Shown here piece by piece: positions 1-8,614 of a DNA stretch of 64,000 nucleotides. The translations under genes were made by a program, and so were the position numbers. The stretch covers positions 1 to 64,000 of the forward strand of contig JAHQIW010000630.1 in the NCBI GenBank assembly GCA_019055375.1, in the 5' to 3' direction. Source of the stretch: Parelaphostrongylus tenuis (taxonomy: Eukaryota; Nematoda; Chromadorea; Rhabditida; Metastrongylidae). Every line of letters starts with the position of its first letter. Position 1 is the stretch's first letter. The notes under the pieces are model-generated. The model did no database searches. It had not been told where the DNA came from and worked only from the letters and a program-made list of their open reading frames with translations.

Positions 1-324
1 CATCCCCTCTCCTACCCCTTCCCCCCCTCCTCTCACCCCACAATATTACTTATATTTGAATAAATATATTCTTAAATGCAAGTATGTCTGTTTGTATGCA
101 GATTGTATCGTGCACGTCGATTATATCAAAGTCCTGCAATGATGTTATCGGAACTCTGTGGAAGGCAGTTCATGGTCAGTTCCAATAAGATAACCCTTCT
201 ATGGGTAATCTGTGGGCTAGGGAGTCCGTAAAAGACATCTTTTCAAACCGAAAAGACTCTCAAATGCGAAAGACAAACACTGATAAGTTGCTAAAATAAT
301 GGGCGATAGTGCTTGATCATATGC
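1..324. other. No gene seen
   Basis: The window opens with a C/T-rich low-complexity stretch (about 1-45) and then AT-rich DNA. No open frame or splice-site pair stands out. Confidence 0.5.
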
Positions 325-502
325 AAAGAATTACTAGATCTCTGAGCGATGCGCATAACTTTCCACCTCACTCTTTGAGGTGCGGGTTCTAGTCCCGCCT
401 GACGCGAAAGTTTTACACATCGCTCTACATCATGGGAATCATTTATAACATCATAACACCGCTAGAACCGTAAATAAAAAGAATTACTAGATCTCTGAGC
501 GA
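325..502 (+). mobile_element. tRNA-derived SINE (family T) with 25-bp target-site duplication
   Basis: The same 25-base sequence occurs exactly at 325-349 and at 478-502, flanking a 128-bp insert (350-477). The insert has a tRNA-like anticodon arm and T arm: GCGGG, TTCTAGT loop, CCCGC at about 389-405. A 3' body follows, beginning near CTGACGCGAA and running through ACATCATGGG and AACATCATAACACC. The same head and body recur at 3498-3635, 8086-8215, 8360-8476, 13440-13565 and 25470-25590. The tRNA head is 5'-truncated here. A long perfect duplication implies a recent insertion by LINE-type reverse transcription; that mechanism is inference. Confidence 0.8.
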
Positions 503-623
503 CGATCTATTAACTCAGATTCAGATAGAATAATTCAATGGTTTTTTTTTCAATGAGCAGTTCTGAGATTACTAGTAGTAGCTTTCTACAATTATAATAA
601 CAATAGAACACAATAATGTTACG

Positions 624-661
624 TGGCTGACGTTTCGGCTAGCTTCGCCTTCTTAAAAACC
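624..661 (-). ncRNA. Degenerate hammerhead ribozyme motif
   Basis: On the minus strand the 3' half is perfect (GCC, GAAACGTC, then AGCCAC), with a GGC/GCC stem II. The 5' core reads TTTAAGA where CTGANGA is expected, so it is probably inactive. No inverted partner was found beside it. Confidence 0.4.
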
Positions 662-1131
662 GATTAGGTTTTTGTTTTTTTTTTTGAGTTTTTCAGGACA
701 AGATGATCGGTGACAAGCAGCTGAGAGCCCTGCATAAGTGAGAATAACATTCTTACCTTTGGAAGATTGTTGGGCTACCCTATGAACTATCCTTTTCCGA
801 AGGAAACAAGAAAGGCACGATTGTCTGAATGGCAATGACATCCTATCACAGAGTCAGTTTTCAACCAATTTACGTAAGGTTCGTTATCCGTAATATCTGA
901 CGGCCCCTTGGTGAGTTCCCAGTATAACGAGATTAGTTGAGGGTTTTCTTCCAAAGCAGATATTTAGAGTGGTCGTTGTGTTAGATTTTTGCTAGATGTC
1001 GGAAATGTTGAGTGGGCATAACTTTCGTTTCTAGTGTTTTCTCAAGACCATAGATCAAATTTCAATATGCCTTGCAATCATTTTTGAGCCACGCATGTCA
1101 GTAGTCTGTTAAAAGAGGGCTGACTTATAGA

Positions 1132-1172
1132 CCCGATACACGTGTTTCGATCTTGCGATCTCGTCAGTTGGG
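1132..1172 (-). ncRNA. Type I hammerhead ribozyme motif, core intact
   Basis: Read on the minus strand: stem I 5' strand CCCAA; CTGACGA; stem II GATC with GCAA tetraloop and GATC; GAA; the palindrome ACACGTGT as stem III; A as the cleavage-site base (GUA triplet); then TCGGG closing stem I with one mismatch. All conserved catalytic-core positions are present. The order (stem I open, stems II and III closed) is that of a type I hammerhead. The zero-loop stem III would need dimerisation or breathing, as in other minimal hammerheads. Activity is inferred. Confidence 0.7.
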
Positions 1173-1304
1173 CAGTTACTCTTTCTCGTCATTTTGCTAA
1201 TCTCTGTAGGTGCTCCAGTCCCCACACTAAGAGTTAGCGACGACGAACGCTTTACCCTCTATGTCCAGTGAAAAACTCACCAAACACAGAGTGTTGTACA
1301 CTTG

Positions 1305-1345
1305 CCCGACTGACGAGATCGCAAGATCGAAGCACGTGTATCGGG
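1305..1345 (+). ncRNA. Type I hammerhead ribozyme motif
   Basis: CCCGA (1305-1309) pairs perfectly with TCGGG (1341-1345) as stem I. CTGACGA (1310-1316) follows, then stem II GATC/GATC around GCAA (1317-1328), GAA (1329-1331), stem III GCACGTGT and A at the cleavage position. One departure: core A15.1 is G, giving a G-U pair. This is the plus-strand partner of the motif at 1132-1172. Confidence 0.65.
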
Positions 1346-1539
1346 CTCTATAAGTCAGCCCTGTTCGACAGACCACTGACCTGCGTGGCTCAAAAATGAT
1401 TGCAAGGCATGTAAAGTGGGCAATTAGATATGGTTTGCTGGGACATTGAGTATTGCATTCATCTCATCGAATGTTATAAACCTGCTAAAAACATTCAGTA
1501 GAATCTGTGAGAATATTTAGATCCTTTTCGAGATTGATA

Positions 1540-1735
1540 CTCCAGGGCCACACGCATGTTTCACCGGTATCGCCCTCTTCATCGTAGCCACACGTCCAAC
1601 ATTGAACTCTACTTTAAAGCAGGGATGGGGAGACATTATAGGGGTATCGTGTGGTTTTGTGTTATTACCATTTTTTCAGTCTGGCTCTGATGAAGCGGGC
1701 AATACCGCCGAAACATGCGTAGGCCACTGACGTAC
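1540..1735. mobile_element. Foldback element C1
   Basis: GGGCCACACGCATGTTTCAC at 1545-1564 is the inverse of GAAACATGCGTAGGCC at 1710-1725. Each arm carries a hammerhead-like core; the left one (minus strand, about 1545-1590) is decayed and the right one is intact. Decayed relatives are at 3000-3215 and about 12470-12545. Confidence 0.6.
1682..1726 (+). ncRNA. Type I hammerhead ribozyme motif with looped stem III, core intact
   Basis: Stem I is TGGCT (1682-1686) with GGCCA (1722-1726), five pairs including one wobble. CTGATGA lies at 1687-1693. Stem II is GCGG (1695-1698) with CCGC (1705-1708), closing a six-base loop. GAA is at 1710-1712. Stem III is AC/GU around an AUGC loop (1713-1720), and A1721 completes a GUA cleavage triplet. 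Every core position matches the hammerhead consensus, and stem III has a real loop, so this copy could fold as a monomer. Confidence 0.75.
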
Positions 1736-1787
1736 CAATTTCGAAAGGGCTTTGAGCATTATCACATACTATACTGAATGTTCATAC

Positions 1788-1791
<4 letters not shown>

Positions 1792-1828
<37 letters not shown>
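1792..1828. repeat. (TA)n microsatellite
   Basis: Pure TA repeat directly against the 3' tail of the minus-strand RTE fragment that follows; it may have arisen from the LINE tail. Confidence 0.9.
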
Positions 1829-1832
<4 letters not shown>

Positions 1833-1975
1833 CTGTATCACCTGTCGTCCCGTTGATCGTCGAGTGACTCAAGCGGGTACCAGCAACTCTTCCATTTTTC
1901 CCTATCGCGTGCAAGAGTAGCCCAGTGGGTCCTCCTCACTCTAGGGATTCGCTGAGCATCATATCTTTCTTATAT
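1829..1975 (-). pseudogene. RTE-type LINE, 3' end fragment
   Basis: Almost identical to the 3' end of the RTE piece at 53345-53470: the same run coding for GTRSGHSTINGTTGDTGD on the minus strand, ending in tandem ACAGGTGAT units. Only the last part of the ORF and the tail remain. Short tandem repeats at the 3' end are typical of RTE elements. Confidence 0.7.
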
Positions 1976-2250
1976 CGCTGTACATGGGGCACCGTGGGTG
2001 AGTGGTTGTGATGTTCGTCACGGCACGCATTGAGTCGACTTCCTTTTCCTAACACTCTCCGGCAGTCAACCACGAGGGCTCTCTGGAACGCCACAGCCAG
2101 GCTATGCTCGAGATTGCAAGGAGACATGCTAGACCAGTACTCCACGTCATTTAAGAAGAAGAGGAAAAACGAATCGAATGCTAGAAGTACTGGGATCGGC
2201 CCAATGAAAATAGTGATGACAGGTCGTGTAAGCAAAAAAAGAAAAAGTAA
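1976..2250 (+). mobile_element. tRNA-derived SINE (family S)
   Basis: The head GGTGAGTGGTTGTGATG resembles a tRNA-Ser/Leu D arm. The body has CACTCTCCGGCAGTCAACC, TCGAGATTGCAAGGAGACA and AGTACTGGGATCGGCCC, ending in an A-rich tail. Related copies are at 25138-25300, 38375-38465 (partial) and 52566-52825. The open frames across it on both strands are incidental. Confidence 0.7.
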
Positions 2251-2289
2251 ATGTAATACATTTTCATCTTTTCTTTTCGACTGTTTTTG

Positions 2290-2465
2290 AGAGCTCACTC
2301 GAAAAAAGTCTAATCTGATAACGTATTTTGAGCTTTTCATGGAGTCTTTTATGACACTTGTTTAGTGCAAAACAGTGATTTGACCTTTCAGCTTCATCAG
2401 TTGCACGGCCTGCCATAAAGGACCTCATGAAAGGCTTAAAATATGTTATCAGATTATAATATATT
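2290..2465. mobile_element. Foldback element B1, half copy
   Basis: Matches the left arm of family B (TCTAATCTGATAACGTATTT, then GAGCCTTTCATGA-like sequence, then the hammerhead-like segment). Family B copies are at 6300-6800, 10080-10570, 20225-20710 and 56880-57015. Confidence 0.55.
2365..2406 (-). ncRNA. Decayed hammerhead motif with perfect stem I
   Basis: Minus strand: GTGCAA and TTGCAC form a perfect six-pair stem I around CTGATGA and a stem II. The GAA core reads AAA and stem III is disrupted, so it is probably inactive. Confidence 0.45.
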
Positions 2466-2479
2466 CATAATATGTTCTT

Positions 2480-2955
2480 TGTTCGTTAATGTTTTCATAT
2501 TATATATATATCCTATCATTATTATTTGAGCCAACTTGTCATATGGTCTGGTAAGGGCTCTTGTACAGCCCAATACACATGTTTCGTCCTTACACACTCG
2601 TCATTCGGGCAGAACCCGTCGTCTTTCGATCTTTTCATAGAAAAAAAGGAAATTTGAGCGTGGTTTTAACAAATCACTCGAAATAAAGGTATAATATGAT
2701 AAAAATACCAGCTCAGCGGGCAATCGAGTGCGCAACACTCTTTGTTAGGTGGAAATTTCGCTTGACATAGAGTGTAAAACGTTCGTCTTTAATAACTCTC
2801 TGTATGGAGAGTAGGGCTCCCAGGAGAACTGACTATAAAAATATCGAAAGGCGACGGATTCTGTTCGACTGACGAGTCTGTGAGCGCGAAACACGAATAT
2901 CGGGCTGTACAAGCGCCTTTATTAGACCACATGACAAGTTGGCTCAAATAATAAT
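2480..2955. mobile_element. Foldback element A2
   Basis: Inverted arms: TATTATTTGAGCCAACTTGT (about 2520-2540) against ACAAGTTGGCTCAAATAATA (about 2934-2953). Both hammerhead-like segments (2556-2600 minus; 2865-2910 plus) have substitutions in the core or stem II. The centre contains a further, smaller inverted repeat around CTTTCGAT/ATCGAAAG. Confidence 0.65.
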
Positions 2956-2999
2956 GAAAGGATATATGTGTAGTGTTTTTTACATTATGTTTTATGAAT

Positions 3000-3215
3000 G
3001 TTTAGTGTGGTTTTAAAGTAGTCGATGAGATAGATGTCCACATAGTCACTACCAGCCGCAATCTATCAACGGAGAAAAGTGGTGATAACGCAGTATCACG
3101 TGCTATCACCATAACGTTTTCCCATCCTGATATGAAGTAGAATTCGCTATGAGGCGTGTGGCTCCGATGAACCGGGCGATACCGCCAACGTATGTAAGCA
3201 ACTTTCGTACCTCTT
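3000..3215. mobile_element. Decayed foldback element C2
   Basis: GGCTCCGATGAACCGGGCGA and ACCGCC at 3160-3190 match the right arm of C1 with changes in the ribozyme core (CGATGA, and AACGTATGTA instead of GAAACATGCGTA). The left arm is only faintly recognisable. Confidence 0.4.
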
Positions 3216-3497
3216 TAAGACTCCAGACATTCTAAACAATGTTGACCATTGCTCTGAAAGGAAAAAGGCCATCCTCGCACAAGCTTCAAAGAAGGATGGT
3301 TCGTGAGGTAGTTCTGAATCCATGCAGAGGTTTGCTGAAAGTCGATCTCTCAATCCAGTTGAAGAGGAGGATTATGATAGCCTGATCGATACTTTCGGCG
3401 TAAACATTCGATGTCATCTGAAATTTTAGTTGGATATTTTATTGTTCAAATCAAGGCTTCCGAATATTCCATTCTTTCAACGGAGATTACCACCTAT

Positions 3498-3635
3498 TTA
3501 TGATCTTATGTTTCAATAAATCCAATAATGTGGAGTGGTGTGCAAAAACATTTACGTCAGCTTGGATTCGAACCCAGGCTTCACCCCGTTCGGAGGAGAG
3601 TGCTGAGTCGTTGCACTACCTGAATAGGGATATTA
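3498..3635 (-). mobile_element. tRNA-derived SINE (family T)
   Basis: On the minus strand GGGTTCGAATCC forms a T arm, preceded by tRNA-like sequence with GGTAGTGCAACGACTCAGC. It is followed by CTGACGTAAATGTTTTTGC and the shared family T body. The anticodon arm and acceptor stem do not pair cleanly, so it is not a functional tRNA. Confidence 0.6.
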
Positions 3636-3639
3636 ACGA

Positions 3640-5095
3640 CTGTTGCTTTTGCTTTCTGTACGTTCAAAACTCGTTATGAAGTAGATTTTACCGTTATTTG
3701 TTCTTTTATATGGGTCCTATGGCCATTCCTTACTATAGAACGTCTCACTGAGATCTTTCAATGGGGCAGAATTGAAGTTTTTGCTCTTCGTGGGGAAATA
3801 CGAGATCACAGGCACTTTGTTATAACCTACGCTTATGCATGTATGATGCATGACGGGCATTGGGAGTAGCCATTGTTATTCGCCTTTTCTATAAAAAATG
3901 TATTGCATTCAATGCGTACGGTCCACAATGTCCTCCCCATCTGAGTACTCAAGTCTCTACTTTTGTGGTTCTTGCTCCATTATTCAGTGCATCTACACTT
4001 TTTTACGTTTATTCCTCGGGCATTGTATCTTCCACGATTACATCGTGTAAACGACTCATAAAAATCGCGTCCATTGACCTCTACAGTTTTTCATTACGCA
4101 GACAAAAGAGGTACTTGAAATGTTCAGAAAATCGAATTCTAAGATCATTGTAAATTTAATCGTTATCACTTTTCACATCATTTACAATATGATGTTTCAC
4201 CTAATCAATGTCTGTGCTTACATATTCTCACACGAAATCATCCTCTGATTTGAGATGTTTTTGTGCGGAAAAGAAAATCTCGTGTTTCGAAAGAGCAAAA
4301 CTCCAGGATTGTTGTAATTGAAGCTGATTTTAATGCTTTCGTTCAGCTTCTTAGACAATGCTAATACCTTGACGCTCTAAAGGCCCATATTCGCAAATTT
4401 TATGAAGAATTCTGCAAATCCCGGCACAAAACCCACTTGGGTTTGATTCCGTGGTTGAGCAAAATTTTTAAAGCAGATGAAGTTTCGAAAGGCGCTCGAA
4501 GGTTTTCTCACATCGTCACTGTTTGTTAGCTAGTGACAGTTTTTTCTTCAGGATCATAAAAATCTCTGACAATGTTTATTCTTAACTGAGTTTCACGTCG
4601 AGAGCTCATCTCAGGGGATTCAACAGAGACAATGGGAAATGCGATCGACCTACTGGACATATTCCGATACCGCAAGTAATGGCAGGAGTTTGAATATCGT
4701 GAAGACGGTCGTATATATCTTGCAAACAACTATAAACTTAGATTTGAGTTAACATGACTCTACAGAGAAGGGCTCTAAATCGAACCCTACACCTCTAACG
4801 CTGTTGTTAGTTCATCAATCATACGACAAGGATTACCGATTGCTGTTGTCCAGAGGGAATATCCATGCATCACTAAGGCGTAGGAAGATGCAGTCTATTA
4901 CTTAAACACTCCAACCTTGACCTTTGGTCTCTTCAACTTTGACCACCTTTTGTTTTTGACCCGCCCTCGGCGTATCAGGTATAATCCTGAATGTTCGACT
5001 TATCAATATCTTACCCAGACCTATCCGGCAGACTCTGAAAAAGAGATCTGAGCCGGATGAAGCATTCTCATATCGTCCCAGTGCTACAAAGCGGC
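3640..5095. other. Intergenic, no supported gene
   Basis: Open frames exist (plus 3860-4153; minus 4526-4729 and 4902-5099), but none shows a splice context or a recognisable domain. About 4250-4330 resembles the dispersed GAAAC/TTCGAATG repeat. Confidence 0.4.
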
Positions 5096-5099
5096 ACAA

Positions 5100-5225
5100 G
5101 AGAGTTATAGTTGGGAGTGGTGGTAGAGTGGTCAGTTATGTCGGTTATCAGAAAACATGGTTCTGGTTCAATCATTTCCCATCACACTCTAGCATTAACT
5201 ACCTGCGTGCATTTGTTGATTGCGT
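5100..5225 (+). repeat. SINE-like repeat N, copy 1
   Basis: GGTGGTAGAGTGGTCAGT and GGTTCTGGTTCAATC resemble a tRNA D arm and T arm. The sequence recurs with about 85 percent visible identity at 5755-5880 in the same orientation. Confidence 0.55.
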
Positions 5226-5754
5226 CACACTCGTCAAAAGTTGTCACAGTGTTTATGGTGATCAGTGCATTTGCTGAATTCCACAAAATTTCTCGGTGTT
5301 GATTTCCGTTATTTGTTGTCTGATCCGACAAGTTCGCATAGTGCCTGATTCTTGAATTTCCAAATATAGCTTATCACTTCTCAAAGAGTATTGTGGCTGA
5401 GTGTATTCACGATGTGTTGTGATATAAAGTATAATCTCCATCTCAGTAGTAAATTCTTTCATTCTAAGACTATCTACCTTTTTTTGGAAGCCTTAATCGA
5501 TTCAGTGCCAAGCGATGTAAATTTATTGGAAGGATTCTACTTTGTAAGCAGTAGACCTACTTCAATTCGCGTGATAGACGTGTAGCTGGCTCAACAACAT
5601 GGGACATCGTGCCGCGCGTTCTCAAAATTCAGGAAATTTTTTTGTCAGAGGCACTATCATGCCAGTTTTAGGAAAAATCACAGTAGAAATTATTAGGGTT
5701 TCAATTGTGGTGACGTCGAAGAATATTGTTAAATAAAGACGTATTTGGCACTGG

Positions 5755-5880
5755 TAAGAGAGTTATAGGTGGCAGTGATGGTAGAGTGGTCAGTGCTGTC
5801 GGTATCAGAAATCATGGTTCTTGTTCAATCTCTTCCCACCACACTCTTGCATTAACTACCTGGGTGCGCCCTAGGCTAGC
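5755..5880 (+). repeat. SINE-like repeat N, copy 2
   Basis: Second copy of the repeat at 5100-5225: AGAGTTATAGGTGGCAGTGA through CACACTCTTGCATTAACTAC. About 530 bp of unrelated DNA separates the two copies. Confidence 0.55.
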
Positions 5881-5984
5881 TGACGTCACGTTTCTACAGA
5901 GATTTGACTCGATCACTATTTTATGTTATTCATTAGAAGCGTGTTTTCTAACAGGTGTCCAAACAACACACGAAATGATTCAAA

Positions 5985-6297
5985 AGTTCAAATTTCTATA
6001 AACCTCGGCATTAATAATTGCTATGTCTACATCGAAAGAAGTCATCTCGATCAGCTGACGCGAGGTTGGTAGAGCATTAGCAGTATTAGTTCGGCTGAGG
6101 TTTCAGCGACTCACCTTCTTTAGAGCCTGGACGTATGTGGTATTAGACTACTAGGTAGATAAATAGATATTAGATAGTCTAATAGCACATGCGTCCAGGC
6201 TCTGAAAAAAGCGGCTCGTCGAAACGTCACCCGAACTATTACTGCTACTACTCTACCAAGCTCGTGTCAGCTAATCAAGATAACTTCTTTCGATTTA
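5985..6297. mobile_element. Foldback element D1 with about 19-bp flanking duplication
   Basis: The arms (about 6024-6165 and 6172-6297) are inverted copies: AGCCTGGACGTATGTG against CACATGCGTCCAGGCT, and ATCGAAAGAAGT against ACTTCTTTCGAT. The sequence AACACACGAAATG plus TTCAAA occurs on both sides (5965-5984 and 6298-6316, one A indel). This is a probable target-site duplication of retrotransposon length. Each arm carries a hammerhead-like segment. Confidence 0.7.
6198..6232 (+). ncRNA. Hammerhead-like motif, mildly decayed
   Basis: GGCT, CTGAAAA (consensus CTGANGA), a weak stem II, then GAAACGTC with a GUC cleavage triplet. The inverse arm at 6091-6130 (minus) keeps the GGCT/AGCC stem I but has CTAAAGA and GAAACCTC. 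Confidence 0.45.
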
Positions 6298-6299
6298 AA

Positions 6300-6800
6300 C
6301 ACACGAAATGTTCAAAGACAAAGACCTTTGGGACGATGAACACATGGAATTGGATCCATTGCTAAAAGAACTGATATCCGGGCAGTTAAATGTGATGGAG
6401 GGTCGCATGAAAATATACAAAAGTGTGAGAGAAGTACCTTTATCTCGACTATTTTTGAGATCTCGCTCAAAACAGTATAATCTGATACATATTTTGAGCC
6501 TTTCATGACGTCTCTTATGACACTTATAAATGGCCAGACACGTGTTTCGGCCTTTCAGCCTCATCAACATCACGGTGCTTTTGTTTGAGCCAATCCTGGG
6601 TAGGGCAATGCACCCCCTGCATGTAAGGGTTTCGACGCCGAAGATGTTACACTCTGCGCACAAGGTGGAAAAAATCACTTCGCACCACAGAGGTAACAAA
6701 TCACTACACGTCTAGTGATAAGATCACCCGACATTTTAGTGATACTGCCATACTTTAAACAGACTTCATGGAAGGCTCAGATTATGTTATCAGATATAAT
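6300..6800. mobile_element. Foldback element B2
   Basis: The left part has AGTATAATCTGATACATATT and GAGCCTTTCATGA. The right part has CATGGAAGGCTCAGATTATG and TTATCAGATATAATG, the inverse. The right arm has lost its ribozyme segment. Short open frames here are shadows of the repeat. Confidence 0.6.
6531..6576 (-). ncRNA. Hammerhead-like motif
   Basis: Minus strand: TTGATGA (C3 to T), stem II GGC/GCC around TGAAAG, GAA, ACACGTGT and C (GUC site). Stem I pairing is poor. Confidence 0.45.
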
Positions 6801-8085
6801 GAGGAAAAGTCACGCAGAAGGGCCTTTTTTAGCACGATGTCCGCTCACAGCGAGCTGCGTATCCTGTAAGGATTCATTGTGTTCTTATACTGGAGTTTAT
6901 CAAAAACGTTCTTTTCAGAGGTATTCTGTGGACGGAAGTTTTGGGTTACCTTCCAACTCTTTTATTCTATCATATGTTTGAAAAATTACATTGAATTTAT
7001 ATATGAGGTACTCACTGAACGCAGAATATTTTTTGTCGGTTGTTCCTAAATGTTGATGCCTTTGACTTCTTAAGGCTCAAAACTTTGTTAATTGAAAGCA
7101 AAGAAGAGAAAGGTTTTGGTCTCTTTAAAAGTATAACTTCGCCTGAATACTCTGTTGAGTAAATTTCAAGATTTTCATTTCTTATAGGAAGCTTCCAGTT
7201 TTACAATACTCGTTTGCTTAGTTGCCTTCTGAATGAAAAGTTGCTTAAACTGTAATTTTACAACCGAAATCATTATGTACAGATCGAAATTTTTTCTCAA
7301 AATCAACTCTCCTTTCTCAAAATTTCTAGTTTTTTTTTGTGGACACTTTCACTTTTGCGATATATAATGTGTATTCATTTGAAATTAGCGACCAATGTGC
7401 CAAGTGATCTTACACAAGAAAAATTATCAGTGAGTATCGCTATATTATTGCCGTAGCCTCTACGACTTCCTCTCTAATTATGCGTGGCTTACTAGCTAGA
7501 AATTTTTTGTCGAGAAACGACAAAGTGTTACTTGGTTATGCTTTCCTCCATAGAGCCATTCCTCTATCCATTTCCCATGGTTGGCAGGTGTTTTTGGATC
7601 CTGAAGTGCATTATATGAAAAGGTTTATCACCTAAGTTGATCACTCTGGACATTCTATCTGAGGGAGGGAATGTGCACAATGGAACGCTACCGTAGTGGG
7701 CGATAGTTGGTGGCCAGGAGGGCAACCCTCTTGTGAATATGACCAGTCAGCTGATTGTGGTGACGATCTTACAAAATATTCATACAACTATGTTGAGCCT
7801 CTAAGAAAAATTCCGCCAGATTATCAAGGCATCAGTTGAATTCTTCACAGCCATCTTACTTCTTCATGGAGTGATGCGCCATCCAAGCATTCAGGCATTT
7901 TCTCTGATGGCAATGTCGTGTAGTTGACATACTTGATCCTAGTCTTTCAATCCAAACCGAGTTTGTTCCTATCTGTCATAGACACTTTTTATCAAATTAA
8001 GAATTTTTGTAGACTATTAGTTGTTTCAACTCATAATAACCTTGCGATTTTTCTAGTGTTTTTACTGCATTTTTCGCAGTGTTAT
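6800..8085. other. Intergenic, no supported gene
   Basis: AT-rich with no exon-like block. No match to the other repeat families was seen except a weak resemblance of 7060-7280 to the dispersed 150-170-bp repeat. Confidence 0.4.
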
Positions 8086-8476
8086 GATGTTTCATACATA
8101 CCTAAGAGAACTGAGTGGTGAGAAAAAAGAAAGCCTCAGCCCGGAATCGAACCCGCGTTTCATTCATATCGGAGACACGTGCTACCACTATACCACTGAG
8201 GTACATTCGTACCATCACTCATTCTTCAACATCTCTATGTTAGCTGTCAGCCACTAACTTTAACAGGTTTGCTCGGGTATACGATTTCGCTTTATAAATC
8301 TAGTTGAGTTGACAATGTTTTGTTGCATCTCACTGTTGAAGAATGAGTGGTGGTGCGAATGTACCTCGCTCATATAGTGGTAGTACGCGTTCCCGGTATG
8401 GATGAAACGCGAGTTCGACTCCCGTCTGAAGTCGTATTTTTGCTCACCTCTCAATGTTAGGTATGTATGAACCTTG
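8086..8476. repeat. Head-to-head pair of family T SINEs forming a large inverted repeat
   Basis: The left copy is on the minus strand (8086-8240) and the right copy on the plus strand (8325-8476). AGGTACATTCGTACCATCAC at 8200-8219 is the inverse of the sequence around 8344-8362. The outer ends share GGTATGTATGAA. Both halves contain a tRNA-like D arm (ATAGTGGTAG) and T arm (GGGTTCGATTCC; GAGTTCGACTCC). The 85-bp spacer is unique. The structure ends about 100 bp upstream of the first enolase-phosphatase exon. Confidence 0.7.
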
Positions 8477-8571
8477 CGATTATGAGTTATTTTTGATTAA
8501 AACGATTGTGGTTTTTTTTTTACGTTTCTGTCATCGTCTACGTCTATTCATGTGTCTATTTCTAATCTAAT

Positions 8572-8589
8572 TTTTTTTTCGTCTTGCAG
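8572..8589 (+). promoter_or_regulatory. Probable spliced-leader (trans-splice) acceptor
   Basis: A T-rich tract ending in TCTTGCAG lies 25 bases before the enolase-phosphatase ATG at 8615, with no obvious upstream coding exon. In nematodes this is the usual context of a trans-splice acceptor. An unseen upstream non-coding exon is the alternative. Confidence 0.5.
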
Positions 8590-8614
8590 TTGTCCTTATC
8601 GTGGTCAAGCTGAC

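Larger units (their letters stand above)
1019..1414. mobile_element. Foldback element A1 carrying two hammerhead motifs
   Basis: The arms at about 1060-1175 and 1303-1408 are inverted copies of each other (for example GCCTTGCAATCATTTTTGAG against CTCAAAAATGATTGCAAGGC). Between them is a short centre with CACTAAGAGTTAGCGACGACG. Related copies lie at 2480-2955, 39700-40165 (interrupted), 42485-42985, 46380-46770 and 49740-49885. The octamer AGTGGGCA occurs at both edges (1011-1018 and 1415-1422) and may be a short target duplication. Each arm holds a hammerhead-type sequence, on opposite strands. No protein is encoded. Confidence 0.8.

Noticed and set aside
3860..4153. Open frame with YVYSSGIVSS, resembling motif II of enolase-phosphatase
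   Set aside because: Only about nine residues match; the surrounding frame lacks other enolase-phosphatase motifs and splice sites, so chance similarity is more likely than a duplicated exon.
8140..8215. tRNA gene on the minus strand
   Set aside because: Good D-arm and T-arm words, but no acceptable five-pair anticodon stem with a seven-base loop; part of the SINE pair.
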